Source: Comamonadaceae bacterium (lineage in GTDB: Bacteria > Pseudomonadota > Gammaproteobacteria > Burkholderiales > Burkholderiaceae_C). Taken from it: a DNA stretch of 32,997 nt. A model generated the notes under the pieces. That model had not been told where the DNA came from. It saw nothing but the letters and a program-made list of their open reading frames with translations, and made no database searches. The position numbers were made by a program, and so were the translations under genes. Shown here in pieces: positions 15,505-25,101 of this stretch (positions are counted from its first letter, which is position 1; each line of letters opens with the position of its first letter). The stretch lies in NCBI GenBank assembly GCA_947372865.1, contig CANBVJ010000038.1:1-32997 (forward strand), given 5' to 3'.

Positions 15505-16079
15505 GCTGGCACACAGTAGCCCTGGCCGATGTGGCGCCCAGCGCCTGGAAAAACGGCGGCGGCACCACCCGCGAGTTGCTGGCTTGGCCCGGTCCCGCCG
15601 ACTGGGTGTTTCGCCTGTCGGTGGCCGAGGTACGGGCCGACGGGCCGTTCTCCAGCTTTGCCGGTGTAGAGCGCTGGTTTGCGGTGCTATCCGGCGCGGG
15701 TGTGCGGCTGCGCTTGGGTGCAGCAGCGCCTCATGAAGTACAAGCGCTCACACCTGCCAGCGCGCCTTTTTGCTTTGACGGTGCGCTGCCCGTTGATTGC
15801 ACGCTGATCGATGGCGCAACACAAGACTTCAACCTCATGGTGCGCGCCGACCAGGCCCGCGCGCAAATGCAGCGCGTGGCAGACAGCCTGAAAACCGAAG
15901 GCGCAGGCCCGCGCACCGTGGCCGTGTGGACGGGCGACGCAGGTGCCGCGCTCTGGCTGGGGCAAAAATGCACCCTCATGGGCGCAAACATGCTGGCTTG
16001 GCAAGCGCTGCCGGCCGGTGCGGCCCTTGAAGTGATTGCACTTGATGCTTTGTTTATGGAGATCCAACCATGTCCCTGA
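15501..16079 (+). CDS. hutD: HutD family protein
   Basis: 192 aa, a full-length HutD (DUF886) bicupin-like protein. Recognisable features are the opening [38 protein letters not shown], and [18 protein letters not shown] in the middle. HutD is a conserved hut-operon protein. In pseudomonads it has been proposed to moderate hut expression, perhaps by binding urocanate or formylglutamate; it is not a pathway enzyme. It overlaps hutC by 4 bp and hutI by 10 bp, so it is made with them. Confidence 0.92.
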   Translation: MSWHTVALADVAPSAWKNGGGTTRELLAWPGPADWVFRLSVAEVRADGPFSSFAGVERWFAVLSGAGVRLRLGAAAPHEVQALTPASAPFCFDGALPVDCTLIDGATQDFNLMVRADQARAQMQRVADSLKTEGAGPRTVAVWTGDAGAALWLGQKCTLMGANMLAWQALPAGAALEVIALDALFMEIQPCP

Positions 16080-17299
16080 CGCTATGGCACCACTGCACGC
16101 TGGCCACCTTGCAGCCCGATTCTGGAAATACCGAAGTCGCACAACCCTACGGCCTGGTGCCCGACGGCGCCCTGGTGGTGCAGGGCGCCACCCTGAAATG
16201 GGTGGGCCCGCTGGCCGAGCTGCCCGAGGTATTGCGCGACCAATGCAGCACGCAGCACGACGCCGGTGGCGCGCTCATTACCCCGGGCCTGATTGATTGC
16301 CACACGCATCTGGTCTATGGCGGCGACCGCGCGGCAGAGTTTGAGCAGCGCCTCCAAGGCATGGGCTACGAAGAAATTGCCCGCCAGGGCGGCGGCATTG
16401 CGTCCACCGTGCGCGCCACGCGGGCTGCAAGTGCTGACGAACTCCAGGCCAGCGCGGCGCGGCGCCTGCGCTACCTGCTGGCCGAGGGCGTGACCACCCT
16501 TGAGATCAAATCGGGCTATGGACTGGCGCTCGAGCACGAGCGCAAATGCCTGCAAGTGGCGCGCGCCCTGGGCACCGACCACGCGGTGGCCGTGCGCACC
16601 ACTTTTTTGGGCGCCCATGCCTTGCCACCTGAATTTGCCGGCCAGAGCGACGCCTATATGGACGCGGTGCTGCGCATGCTGCCCGTCTTGCACGCACAAG
16701 GACTGGTGGACGCGGTGGACGCGTTTTGCGAGCGCATCGCGTTCAGCCCCGCGCAAACCGCGCGCCTGTTCGAGGCGGCGCGCGCCCTGGGTTTGCCGGT
16801 CAAGCTGCACGCCGAGCAATTAAGCGACAGCGGTGGTGCGCAACTCGCGGCCAGTTTTGGCGCCCTGAGTTGCGACCACCTGGAATGGTTGTCTGAAGAA
16901 GGCGCCGCCGCCATGGCGCAAGCCGGCAGCGTGGCGGTGCTACTGCCCGGCGCTTTTTACTTTTTGCGCGAAACCAAGCTGCCGCCCATGGACATGCTGC
17001 GCCGCCATGGCGTGCCCATGGCCGTGTCCACCGACTGCAACCCCGGCACCTCGCCTTGCACCTCGCTTTTGCTCATGCTCAACATGGCGTGCACGCTGTT
17101 TCGCCTCACGCCCGAAGAAGCGCTGGCCAGTGTGACCCGCCACGCGGCGCAAGCGCTGGGCCTGAAAGACCGGGGCGTGCTGGCCCCCGGCATGCGCGCT
17201 GACTTTGTGCTCTGGGACGTCACACATCCCGCCCAACTGGCCTATGCGCTGGGCGCTAACCCGCTGATCCAAACCGTTTTTGAAGGCCAGGTGCGATGA
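16070..17299 (+). CDS. hutI: Imidazolonepropionase
   Basis: 409 aa. Amidohydrolase-superfamily metalloenzyme that opens 4-imidazolone-5-propionate to N-formimidoyl-L-glutamate. Metal ligands: His78-x-His80 in [12 protein letters not shown], His247 in KLHAEQ and Asp322 in [10 protein letters not shown]. Arg87 just after the metal motif binds the substrate carboxylate in this family. The start lies inside the hutD end, and the stop overlaps the hutG start by 4 bp. Length is typical. Confidence 0.96.
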   Translation: MSLTLWHHCTLATLQPDSGNTEVAQPYGLVPDGALVVQGATLKWVGPLAELPEVLRDQCSTQHDAGGALITPGLIDCHTHLVYGGDRAAEFEQRLQGMGYEEIARQGGGIASTVRATRAASADELQASAARRLRYLLAEGVTTLEIKSGYGLALEHERKCLQVARALGTDHAVAVRTTFLGAHALPPEFAGQSDAYMDAVLRMLPVLHAQGLVDAVDAFCERIAFSPAQTARLFEAARALGLPVKLHAEQLSDSGGAQLAASFGALSCDHLEWLSEEGAAAMAQAGSVAVLLPGAFYFLRETKLPPMDMLRRHGVPMAVSTDCNPGTSPCTSLLLMLNMACTLFRLTPEEALASVTRHAAQALGLKDRGVLAPGMRADFVLWDVTHPAQLAYALGANPLIQTVFEGQVR

Positions 17300-18111
17300 C
17301 CGATTCCCACAGCTACTCTCTACGCCACGGCTCCTCGCCGCTCTTGGTCAGCATGCCGCACATTGGCACCCACATTCCGCCTGATTTGCGTGCGCAGTAC
17401 GTGCCGCGGGCCTTGGCGCTAGAGGACACCGACTGGCACCTCGAGCGCCTGTACGGCTTTGTGCCCCAGCTTGGCGCCAGCCTGTTGTGCGCGCATATCA
17501 GCCGCTATGTGATTGACCAAAACCGTCCGCCAGACGACGCGCCCATGTACCCCGGCGCGTCCAACACCGAGCTGTGCCCCACGCGCTTTTTTACTGGCGA
17601 GCCCCTGTACCAAGACGGCTGCGCCCCCGACGCGCCTGAGCGCGCGCGCCGCCGCAGCCTGTACTGGGAGCCCTACCACCAGGCGCTGCAAGCTGAGCTG
17701 GCGCGCATCACCGCCATCCATGGCTACGCCTTGCTGTGGGACGCGCACAGTATTCGTTCGCAGATTCCTTGGCTGTTTGAGGGCGTGCTGCCCGACCTGA
17801 ACATCGGCACGGCCAACGGCCAAAGCGCGGATGCATCTATTGCCCAAGCCGTGCAGGCGGTGTGCGCAAGTGCGCCGCAGACCAGCCATGTTCTCAATGG
17901 CCGTTTCAAGGGCGGCTATATCACCCGCCACTACGGCGCGCCAGACCGCCATGTGCACGCGGTGCAGCTAGAGATGTGCCAAAGCCTGTACATGCACGAG
18001 ACCGCGCCTTTTGCCTATGCGCCAGAGCGGGCGCAGCAAATTCAACCCCAGTTGCAGGCCATGCTTGTGGCCGCCCTGCAAGCTTGCAAGGACTTGTATG
18101 CGCCCCACTGA
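17296..18111 (+). CDS. hutG: N-formylglutamate deformylase (N-formylglutamate amidohydrolase)
   Basis: 271 aa. Cleaves N-formyl-L-glutamate to glutamate plus formate, the final step. Family landmarks are [25 protein letters not shown], the [20 protein letters not shown] stretch, [16 protein letters not shown] with the metal-binding Asp/His, and a GGYITRHYG motif near the C-terminus. It belongs to the amidohydrolase type (as in Pseudomonas), not to the arginase-like formiminoglutamase. Together with hutF this shows that the five-step route is used. It overlaps hutF by 14 bp. Confidence 0.95.
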   Translation: MTDSHSYSLRHGSSPLLVSMPHIGTHIPPDLRAQYVPRALALEDTDWHLERLYGFVPQLGASLLCAHISRYVIDQNRPPDDAPMYPGASNTELCPTRFFTGEPLYQDGCAPDAPERARRRSLYWEPYHQALQAELARITAIHGYALLWDAHSIRSQIPWLFEGVLPDLNIGTANGQSADASIAQAVQAVCASAPQTSHVLNGRFKGGYITRHYGAPDRHVHAVQLEMCQSLYMHETAPFAYAPERAQQIQPQLQAMLVAALQACKDLYAPH

Positions 18112-19492
18112 AACCCGTTTTTTTGCGTCCCAAGCCTGGGTCAACGGCGCCTGGGCCTATGACGTGCTGCTCACGGCGGACGCCACCGGCCACTGGTCTG
18201 GCATTGCGCCGGGCGCCACGCCTGGCGAGTGCGCTGATGCGCAGTTGCTGGCTGGGCCCGTGTTGCCCGGCGTGGTCAACGCCCACAGCCACGCCTTCCA
18301 GCGCGCCATCGCCGGTCTTACCGAGCAGCGCGGCTCTGCCACCGGCGCCAGTAGCGACGACTTCTGGAGCTGGCGCGAGCGCATGTACGCCGCCGCCCTG
18401 CGCATTTCGCCCGAGCAGTTGGAGCACATCGCTGCCTTGCTTTACACCGAGCTGCTGGCCGGGGGCTATACCCAGGTCTGCGAATTCCATTACCTGCACC
18501 ACGCGGCCGCAGGCGCCCCGGCCGCCCCGGCGCTGGACATGTCCATGTCACTGGTGCGCGCCGCGCAGCGCGTGGGCATGGGCATCACGCTCTTGCCCAC
18601 GCTGTACATGCGCTCGGGCTTTGGCGCCACCAGCTTACGTACCGACCAGCAGCGCTTTGCGTCCACGCCCGCATCCATCTGCCGCCTGGTGGACGATGTG
18701 CAGGCCCAAACCCGGGGAATGGCGCATGTCAATGTGGGCGTGGCCGTGCATTCGCTGCGCGCGGCCGACGCGCCCGCCATGGCCGAGCTGGCGCAGTTTG
18801 CTCAATCGCGCGGCTTGCCGGTGCACATCCACATCGCCGAGCAAGAACAAGAAATCAAAGACTGCATCGCCCACACCGGCCAGCGCCCGGTGCAGTGGCT
18901 GCTGGAAAACCTGCCGGTCAACGCTCGCTGGAACCTGGTGCACGCCACCCACACCACCGCGCAAGAGCTCGCCGGTGTGGCCCAGACGGGTGCGAGCATC
19001 GTCATTTGCCCTAGCACCGAAGCGAACTTGGGCGACGGCGTGTTTGACTTCAGCGCCTATTGCGCGCTGGGTGGGGGCTGGAGCGTGGGCTCGGACAGCC
19101 ATGTCACCCGCAGTTGGACCGAAGAACTGCGCCTGCTGGAATATGGCCAGCGCCTGGTGCAAAAAAAGCGCAATGTCGCCGCCCACTGCGGCGCCAGCAC
19201 CAGCAGCGCCGCCAATCTCTTTGAGGCCGCACTGGACGGCGGCCATGCGGCCACGGCGCTGCCACTTGGTGGCCTGCAGGTCGGAAACCGCGCCGACTTC
19301 CAGGTGCTGTACGGCCACGCCTCGGGCCTGTTGGGCGTGCCAGCGGAACATGTGCTGGACGCGCTGGTCTTTTCCAGCCCCGGCGCCGCACCCCAAGCGG
19401 TGTACGTGGCGGGCAAGGCGGTAGCGCACCGCGCCGACGCCGAGCTGGCCAGCGCATTCGCACAGACCATGGGCGCGCTCTGGCAGGCCTGA
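18098..19492 (+). CDS. hutF: Formimidoylglutamate deiminase
   Basis: 464 aa from the ATG at 18098 inside the hutG end. An earlier in-frame start at 18011 would overlap hutG by 100 bp and lacks homologous sequence. Amidohydrolase-superfamily deiminase converting N-formimidoylglutamate to N-formylglutamate plus ammonia. Metal site: His63-x-His65 (VNAHSHAFQRA), a His in HIHIAEQ, a His in NLVHATHTT and the Asp of GSDSHVTRSWTEELRLLE. GATSSDD-like and DFWSWRERMY segments are typical of HutF. Last gene of the plus-strand hut operon, followed by candidate terminator hairpins. Confidence 0.95.
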   Translation: MRPTETRFFASQAWVNGAWAYDVLLTADATGHWSGIAPGATPGECADAQLLAGPVLPGVVNAHSHAFQRAIAGLTEQRGSATGASSDDFWSWRERMYAAALRISPEQLEHIAALLYTELLAGGYTQVCEFHYLHHAAAGAPAAPALDMSMSLVRAAQRVGMGITLLPTLYMRSGFGATSLRTDQQRFASTPASICRLVDDVQAQTRGMAHVNVGVAVHSLRAADAPAMAELAQFAQSRGLPVHIHIAEQEQEIKDCIAHTGQRPVQWLLENLPVNARWNLVHATHTTAQELAGVAQTGASIVICPSTEANLGDGVFDFSAYCALGGGWSVGSDSHVTRSWTEELRLLEYGQRLVQKKRNVAAHCGASTSSAANLFEAALDGGHAATALPLGGLQVGNRADFQVLYGHASGLLGVPAEHVLDALVFSSPGAAPQAVYVAGKAVAHRADAELASAFAQTMGALWQA

Positions 19493-19569
19493 GCGCCTGA
19501 ACCGCTGCACCGCGCCTGCGTGCAGCCATGGCCCGTTTTCTGCGGGCCGCTCCAAAATTTGCTGAAGAT

Positions 19570-19596
19570 CACCTTTTCCAAAGGTGGCGGTTTTTT
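19570..19596 (+). terminator. Rho-independent-type terminator after hutF
   Basis: CACCTTT (19570-19576), a 3-nt loop, AAAGGTG (19580-19586), GCGG and then T6 (19591-19596). Two further GC-rich hairpins stand closer to hutF (GCTGCAC/GTGCAGC at 19504-19526 and GGCCCG/CGGGCC at 19530-19548). Together they probably end the hut operon. Confidence 0.6.
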
Positions 19597-19773
19597 GACC
19601 GTCAATTTTTGACGCGCGTCATTTCTGCCCCGCGATTTTTGGAAACACTGGTGGCGTGCTGATCAACGTGGATCTGTAAAGCATCCGCAGGCATCGGCGC
19701 GTTGGCGTGTGCCACCTGTTACGGCGTGGCCCGGGCCTTCCATCCCATCGGTATTTTTCAAAGGAAAAAAACA

Positions 19774-20280
19774 ATGAAATCTATAGCTATGTTTCGCAAT
19801 GCCCTCGTACTTGCTGCGCTGGGAGCTTCCGCCGGTTTGGCGTTTTCGGCTGGAACAGCCACCACCAACATCGGCGTGTCCGCCAGCGTGGCCAGCAACT
19901 GTCTGGTGTCCACCGCCTCGACTGGCTTGAGCTTTGGTACCTATGACCCCACGGCCGGTACCGACAACACGGCGTCTACCACCTTCAAGGTCAAGTGCAG
20001 CAAAAACGCCGGATACACCATTGGGTTGAGCAAGGGCGGCGGCACCTCGGAGACCGCCCGGACCATGGCGCTCGGCAGCGAATTGGCAATGAACTACGCC
20101 ATCTACTCCGACAGCGCCCGCACCACCAACTGGGGCGCTACTGCGGGCGCGGCCACCGGCACCGGTTCGGGTCTGAACACCGAAAATGAGATCACGGTCT
20201 ACGGCAAGATTCCCAAAAACCAGTACGACGTAGGCGTAGGCGCCTATGCCGATACCGTCACCGCCACCGTCACGTACTGA
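19774..20280 (+). CDS. Spore coat protein U (SCPU) domain pilin, likely major subunit
   Basis: 168 aa from the ATG at 19774, chosen for the AAAGGA upstream and because it begins a clean signal peptide (KS, hydrophobic 9-23, cleavage after FSA). SCPU-domain fold as in CsuA/B: an early Cys pair (ASNCLV, then VKCS), GLSFGTYDP, NYAIYSDSARTTNWG, and the C-terminal YGKIPKNQ and VTATVTY strands. Secreted by the chaperone-usher route. First gene of an SCPU / chaperone / usher operon. Strikingly similar to the minus-strand SCPU gene at 25596-26096, with long shared blocks such as VSTASTGL, ITVYGKIPKNQY and GVGAY, so the two are recent paralogues. Confidence 0.85.
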   Translation: MKSIAMFRNALVLAALGASAGLAFSAGTATTNIGVSASVASNCLVSTASTGLSFGTYDPTAGTDNTASTTFKVKCSKNAGYTIGLSKGGGTSETARTMALGSELAMNYAIYSDSARTTNWGATAGAATGTGSGLNTENEITVYGKIPKNQYDVGVGAYADTVTATVTY

Positions 20281-20303
20281 CCTCGCGCCTGAAAGATACC
20301 CCC

Positions 20304-21026
20304 GTGAAAAAGCCTGTCATCCTGGCGCTGCTTTTGTGCGCCACCTGGCCACTGTTGGCGGCCACTTTCAATGTCTCGCCGATTCGCGTGGGGCTCTCGG
20401 CGCAGCGTCCCATCGTGCCCCTGTCCGTGCGCAACGAGGGCGATGAGCCCATGGTGGTGCAGGTTCAGGCGGTGCGCTGGTCGCAAAAAAATGACGAAGA
20501 CGTGTACGAAAGTACCAACGACATTTTGGCCACACCGCCCATCGTCACCGTGCCCCCGCATGGCACGCAAATCGTGCGCGTGGGCCTGCGCCGGGGTGTG
20601 GACCCCGAGCGCGAACTCAGCTACCGCGTCTACCTGGCCGAAGTGCCCGCACCGCCCGCAGCCGACGCCACCCGCGTGCACGTGGCCTTGCGCATTGGAC
20701 TGCCGGTGTTTGTCAGCAGCCCCGCCGCGCCCCAACCGGCCCTGGCCTGGAAGGTGGTGCCCGGTGAAGACGGTGTGGCCACGCTGCACGTCAAAAACGA
20801 AGGCAATGCCCACGCGCAAATCGCCAACCTGCGCCTGCTCTCTAGTGCAGACCGCCAGCCCCTGGCGCGCTACCCCAGCCCCGCCTATGTGCTGCCCGGC
20901 AGCGCGCAGGAATGGCGTCTTCAGCTCGAACCTGGCAAGCGACTGGGCCTAGACCCGGTGCGACTGCAGGCTTATATGGACGCTGGAGACGTGGATGTCG
21001 ATCTCACACCGCAAGCGGCGGACTAG
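20304..21026 (+). CDS. Periplasmic pilus chaperone (PapD/CsuC-like)
   Basis: 240 aa, GTG start 23 bp after the pilin. Signal peptide to about residue 19 (LLLCATWPLLAA). N-terminal Ig domain: FNVSPIRVGLSAQRP, LSVRNEGDEPMVVQVQAVRW, an ILATPPIVTVPPHGTQIVRVGLR segment containing the donor strand region, and YRVYLAEVP before the second domain. It should cap and fold SCPU subunits in the periplasm and deliver them to the usher. The 3' end overlaps the usher start by 32 bp. Confidence 0.9.
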   Translation: MKKPVILALLLCATWPLLAATFNVSPIRVGLSAQRPIVPLSVRNEGDEPMVVQVQAVRWSQKNDEDVYESTNDILATPPIVTVPPHGTQIVRVGLRRGVDPERELSYRVYLAEVPAPPAADATRVHVALRIGLPVFVSSPAAPQPALAWKVVPGEDGVATLHVKNEGNAHAQIANLRLLSSADRQPLARYPSPAYVLPGSAQEWRLQLEPGKRLGLDPVRLQAYMDAGDVDVDLTPQAAD

Positions 21027-23370
21027 GCGGCGCGCCGCCTGGGTTTCGCTGGCGATTGCGGCCAGCGCCCTGTGCCCGCCAGCCATGGCGGATGTCACGC
21101 CCTGGGGCGTGGAAAGCCTGTTGCAAATTGACATCAACCGGCAAAGCCTGGACGACAACGCGCTCGTCATCCGCGAGCCCGATGGCGGCCTGCTGATTGC
21201 GCGCGAAGACCTGCAGCGCTGGCGTGTGCGCCTGCCCGAGCCCTTGGTGGTGCAGGTGGACGGTAAAGACTATTTTCGCCTCCAGTCCATCGCCGGCGCG
21301 GTGTATGCCGTGGACGAGACCACCCAGCGCCTGACCATTGAGCTGCCGGCCGCGAGTTTTCAAAACTACCGCTTTGACCAGGAGTCCCGCTTTGCCCCGG
21401 TGCCTGGAACGGCGAGCCCGGGCGGCTTTTTCAACTACGACCTGTTGGCCGAACAAAGCGACAACAGCAGCCGCGCCTCGGGCGTGTTTGAGGCGGGTTA
21501 CTTCAACCGCTTGGGCGTGGGGATTTTGAGCTTCGCCAGCTACCCCCGGGGCGGACAAAACACCGAGGTGCGGCTCGATACCACCTGGACTTTTGACCAG
21601 CCGCAGCAACGCGCCAGTTGGCGCTTGGGTGATGCGATCAGCCGCGCCACCAGCGGCTGGGGCCTGCCGGTGCGCTTTGCCGGGGTGCAATATTCCACCA
21701 ACTTTGCGGTGCAACCCGGCTTTTTGACCATGCCGCAGCAAAGCATCACGGCGCAAGCGGCCGTGCCGTCGAGCGTGGACGTGTTTGTCAACAACGCGCT
21801 GGTCAGCCGCAGCGAGGTGCCGCCGGGCCCGTTTTCCATCAACAACATTCCCACCATCACCGGCCAGGGCGAGGTGCGCGTGGTGGTCAAAGACCTGCTC
21901 GGGCGCGAGCAGGTGATTACCCAGGCCTTTTTTGCCAACGCCCGCTTGCTGCGCGCCGGGCTGGACGATTTCTCCTACGAGCTGGGGCGCGAGCGCGACA
22001 ACTATGGGCTTGACAGCAACACCTATGGCCGCTGGCTGGCGGCTGGCACCTACCGGCGCGGCCTGAGCGACCACGTCACCGCCGAGCTGCACGCCGAGCA
22101 AAGCTCGGACGCGCAAACCACGCTGGGCGCCAATGGCGTGTGGGGGCTGGAAAGTGGGCCGGTGCTAACTGCATCGTTGGCGGCCAGCGACAGCGCTGAC
22201 GGCCCCGGTTATCTGAGCGGCCTGGGCCTGGAGCTGCAGCGCACGCGCTGGACTTTTTCTGCCCGCACCCAGCACGCCACCTACCACTTTGCGCAGATCG
22301 GCCAAGACCCGGCCGCGGGCGCACCCAGCCAAATCAACAGCCTGAACGCGGGCTACTTTGCCCCCGGCCTGGGCAGCTTGGGCGCCGCCTATGTCATGCA
22401 AGAAAAGCGCGACGCCACCCGCACCGAGCTGCTGAGCCTGTCGTATTCCACCCAGATTGGGCGCACCGCCTTTGTGGGCCTGAACGCCTTGCGCAGCCTG
22501 AGCGGCACGCCCAGCGACTACATCGGCGCCTTTGTGGTGATTCCGCTGGACAGCCGCACCAGCGTGAGCGCCAACGCGCAGCGCAGCACGGTGGCGGGCA
22601 GCGCCAGCAGTTCGCTCTTTAGCATGCAGCTGCAGCGCAGCCTGGCACCCGACGACCCGTTTGGCTACCGCCTGCAAACCAGCGACGACGGCGCCTGGCA
22701 GGCTGAAGCCAGCTACCAAAACACCGTGGGTGACTACACGCTGTCAGCGGCGCAGCGTGAAGGCGCAACCGCCTTGCGCGCCGGGGCCTCGGGCGGCTTT
22801 GCCACCTTGGGCGGTGGCGTGTTTGCCAGCCGGCGCATCTCAGACAGTTTTGCGCTGGTGCAGGTGCCCGGGTATGCCGATGTGCGCGTGTACAAAGACA
22901 ACCAGCTCATCGCCCGCACCGACGCTAGCGGCAACGCCCTGGTGCCCAGCGTGCGCGCCTACGAGGTCAACCCGGTGAGCATCGAGGCGCTGGACCTGCC
23001 CATGGACGCCCGGGTGGACGCCTTGCAACGCGACGCGCTGGCCTACTACCGCAGCGGCGTGCTGCTGCGCTTTCCGGTGGGGCGCTCGCACGGCGCCACC
23101 GTCAAGATCCGCCTGCCCAACGGCAGCCCGCTGCCCGCTGGCGCCACCGTGCGCCTGGAACAACCCGGCCAGCCCGACGCGCTGGACCAGCCCGACACGG
23201 TGTTCCCGGTGGGCTTTGACGGCGAGGTGTATCTGTCGGGCCTGTCTGCGCGCAATGTGCTGCGCGCCACCTGGCGCGGGCAAAGCTGCCTGATGGCGGT
23301 GGACTTTGTGGCGGGCAGCGATCCGCTGCCGTTTTTGGGGACCTTGGTGTGTGAGGGTTTGGGGCTTTGA
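20995..23370 (+). CDS. Outer membrane fimbrial usher (FimD/CsuD-like)
   Basis: 791 aa. Signal peptide with an arginine-rich start and hydrophobic 15-27, ending AMA. An N-terminal periplasmic domain receives chaperone-subunit complexes. The 24-strand pore follows (alternating aromatic strands from about residue 150 to 630, with GPFSINNIPTITGQGEVRVV in the plug/early barrel region). The C-terminal plate domains start near VPGYADVRVYKDNQL and end in FLGTLVCEGLGL. Slightly short for FimD (over 800) but normal for the SCPU/Csu branch. A strong hairpin lies 8 bp after the stop. No tip adhesin follows; the next genes are on the other strand. Confidence 0.9.
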   Translation: MSISHRKRRTRRRAAWVSLAIAASALCPPAMADVTPWGVESLLQIDINRQSLDDNALVIREPDGGLLIAREDLQRWRVRLPEPLVVQVDGKDYFRLQSIAGAVYAVDETTQRLTIELPAASFQNYRFDQESRFAPVPGTASPGGFFNYDLLAEQSDNSSRASGVFEAGYFNRLGVGILSFASYPRGGQNTEVRLDTTWTFDQPQQRASWRLGDAISRATSGWGLPVRFAGVQYSTNFAVQPGFLTMPQQSITAQAAVPSSVDVFVNNALVSRSEVPPGPFSINNIPTITGQGEVRVVVKDLLGREQVITQAFFANARLLRAGLDDFSYELGRERDNYGLDSNTYGRWLAAGTYRRGLSDHVTAELHAEQSSDAQTTLGANGVWGLESGPVLTASLAASDSADGPGYLSGLGLELQRTRWTFSARTQHATYHFAQIGQDPAAGAPSQINSLNAGYFAPGLGSLGAAYVMQEKRDATRTELLSLSYSTQIGRTAFVGLNALRSLSGTPSDYIGAFVVIPLDSRTSVSANAQRSTVAGSASSSLFSMQLQRSLAPDDPFGYRLQTSDDGAWQAEASYQNTVGDYTLSAAQREGATALRAGASGGFATLGGGVFASRRISDSFALVQVPGYADVRVYKDNQLIARTDASGNALVPSVRAYEVNPVSIEALDLPMDARVDALQRDALAYYRSGVLLRFPVGRSHGATVKIRLPNGSPLPAGATVRLEQPGQPDALDQPDTVFPVGFDGEVYLSGLSARNVLRATWRGQSCLMAVDFVAGSDPLPFLGTLVCEGLGL

Positions 23371-23377
23371 AGCCAAG

Positions 23378-23400
23378 GCGCTTCCCCGCTGGGGGAGCGC
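23378..23400. terminator. Shared hairpin between usher and TadG-like genes
   Basis: GCGCTTCCCC (23378-23387) pairs with GGGGGAGCGC (23391-23400) over a 3-nt loop with one G-U pair. It lies in the 37-bp gap between two convergent genes and could terminate both. There is no clear T-run. Confidence 0.5.
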
Positions 23401-23407
23401 GCCTGCG

Positions 23408-24538
23408 CTACATCGCCAGCCGGGGGCTGTTGTGCACGCCGTAGTTCGGGCCGGTGCCGCCGCCTTCGGGATTGGGGCAGGTGTTGTCCATCTGTACCGC
23501 GATGTATTTGCCGCTGCCGCCCACAGCGTCCAGTATGCGTATGCAGCCAAACGCCAGGATGGCCTGCTCCCCCTTGCTATTGGCGCTGGTGGTTACCGGC
23601 ATGGTGACGTATTCGCAAGACTTGTCTCCCGCCGCGCTGCAGGCTGCCACTACGGGGTAAAGCGCGGTTTTGGAGCCCGGCTCGATCCAGGTCTGGTCGC
23701 CGATCGCCAGTGTCGTGGGGTTGCCGTTGGCGATCAGGCCTTTGATGACTGGTACGTTGTTGTCGTCCAAGGCAAATGACGTCCACTCGCCGCCGTCGCA
23801 GGGCGTGTAGATGGCGGCGCCCAGGTGGAACACCCAGGGCTTGCCGATCACCTGTGGTACCCCAAAAAGGGTAGTTGCAGTGGCTAATTTCGGCTTGGCT
23901 GTCGTCGAGTCCCAATACAGGTCGTACATGCATTTGGTAACGGCGAAGGGGAACAGTCCGCCTGGGCCTTCCACGCCGGGCGATGTGACGACGGACACTG
24001 CGGTCGCGCTCACGTCCGACGCGGCCAGGCCCATCAGGCCGGCCAGGTACAGCACCACGCTGCCGCCATTTTTTCCGCTTTGTTTGCTAATGGTCACCTG
24101 GATGGCCGGTGCTTCATTGGCTGTGGGCGTGTGGGGCAGCAGCTGCATGGTGCCAGGCGTGCCTGTCAGGTTCCAGTAGCCTGAAGTAACCACCCCGGTG
24201 GCCAAGGCTGCGCCTTGCGATGTGTTTTGCGTCACAGCCAGCGAGGCGCGGGTCTGCGAGGTGGCCCAGTCGGGCGCCGTGCTCAGGGTGTTAAAGCACT
24301 CGGCGCGGGGGTACAAGCACTGTGCACCTGTCTGTGCCGCTGAATCGGCCGCGTTTTGCAGTTCGTTTTTCACCAGCATCAGGTTGGCAATGTCCACCGC
24401 AAAGGCCGACACCATAAGCAGTATGGGCAGCAAGATGACTGCCAGTATGGCGATGGCGCCGCGCTGGCGGCGCACGGGTGGCGCTGCGAAGGTCGTATGC
24501 GGATCGTGGGGAAATGCTGCTTGGGTGCGTTGTTTCAT
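23408..24538 (-). CDS. TadG-like pilus assembly protein (Tad domain)
   Basis: 376 aa. The N-terminal Tad domain has the hallmark RQRGAIAILAVILLPILLM with a single membrane segment (about 25-45), followed by AFAVDIANLMLVKNELQNAADSAAQTGA. The rest is a Gly/Thr-rich extracytoplasmic region with cysteines (CMYDLYW, TPCDGGEW, CSAAGDKSCEY) that may be disulfide-bonded. Such proteins are minor pilin-like partners of TadE in Tad/Flp pilus loci. Here no TadA ATPase, TadB/C platform or Flp prepilin is nearby, so its machinery must be elsewhere or its role differs. GGGAG precedes the ATG. It follows the TadE-like gene with a 22-bp gap. Confidence 0.82.
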   Translation of the reverse strand: MKQRTQAAFPHDPHTTFAAPPVRRQRGAIAILAVILLPILLMVSAFAVDIANLMLVKNELQNAADSAAQTGAQCLYPRAECFNTLSTAPDWATSQTRASLAVTQNTSQGAALATGVVTSGYWNLTGTPGTMQLLPHTPTANEAPAIQVTISKQSGKNGGSVVLYLAGLMGLAASDVSATAVSVVTSPGVEGPGGLFPFAVTKCMYDLYWDSTTAKPKLATATTLFGVPQVIGKPWVFHLGAAIYTPCDGGEWTSFALDDNNVPVIKGLIANGNPTTLAIGDQTWIEPGSKTALYPVVAACSAAGDKSCEYVTMPVTTSANSKGEQAILAFGCIRILDAVGGSGKYIAVQMDNTCPNPEGGGTGPNYGVHNSPRLAM

Positions 24539-24560
24539 GTGCGGACTCCCAGGGTTGGGT

Positions 24561-24974
24561 TTATTCGTTGTTCATGACCGTGGTGCCGGTCAGCGTGAGC
24601 GGCCCGGAGATCGGGCTGAGCAAAGTGCCCAGGCCCAGGCCGTAATAGGTGTAGGTGACCTTGACGGTCAGTGGCGTGCCAAAGGTGCCGGCGGCGCCCG
24701 ACGGTACAGTGACCACTGGCGGATTCGATGCTTTGAACGAGATCAGGTAGCTGCTGCAGTAGCTGGTGGCGACCGCCTCGATTTGGGCTGCGGTGAGCTT
24801 GGGTGTTTTTAAAACCACGCCCGCGCGCGCCGCCTCGCGGCTGGCGTTGGTGATCACAGCCTTGTCGTACAAGATAAAGCCGAACTCAATGATCGCAAAT
24901 ACCAGCAGCAAAAAAATGGGCAGCACGATGGCGAATTCGACTGCAGCGGAGCCGCGTTGGGCTTTGTGTTTCAT
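24561..24974 (-). CDS. TadE-like pseudopilin
   Basis: 137 aa from the ATG at 24974 (MKHKAQRGSAAVEF), preferred because AGGAA stands just before it; an in-frame ATG at 25001 has no ribosome binding site. TadE motif: RGSAAVEFAIVLPIFLLLVFAIIEFG, a class III prepilin-like segment with the conserved Glu, then YDKAVITNASREAARAGV. The C-terminal part is a small beta-rich exported domain. It probably forms a complex with the TadG-like protein encoded next. An operon with the SCPU genes upstream is possible but there is a 127-bp gap. Confidence 0.85.
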   Translation of the reverse strand: MKHKAQRGSAAVEFAIVLPIFLLLVFAIIEFGFILYDKAVITNASREAARAGVVLKTPKLTAAQIEAVATSYCSSYLISFKASNPPVVTVPSGAAGTFGTPLTVKVTYTYYGLGLGTLLSPISGPLTLTGTTVMNNE

Positions 24975-25058
24975 GGGGGTTCCTGACGTATTTTTCTTCA
25001 TGCGCCAATGCTAATTTCGCGCAGGCTCTGCTGCCGCCGCAGCGCATGATGCAGGTCA

Positions 25059-25095
25059 CGCAAGATGCGCAAGATGCGCAAGGGCGCGCGCGCCC
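25059..25095. repeat. Short tandem repeat next to a 14-bp palindrome
   Basis: CGCAAGATG occurs twice in tandem with a partial third copy (25059-25084), followed by the perfect palindrome GGGCGCGCGCGCCC (25082-25095). It lies just downstream of the second SCPU gene (stop at 25102), where the palindrome could act as a transcription-end hairpin before tadE. Confidence 0.45.
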
Positions 25096-25101
25096 GCGCT
25101 G

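Noticed and set aside
17862..19424. 520-codon frame overlapping hutG/hutF in another phase
   Set aside because: Arg/Pro/Ala-rich translation without motifs; HutF in the true frame has all metal ligands.
25059..25084. CGCAAGATG tandem repeat as a CRISPR-like or VNTR array
   Set aside because: Only two and a half copies of 9 bp with no spacers; too small to call more than a minor repeat.
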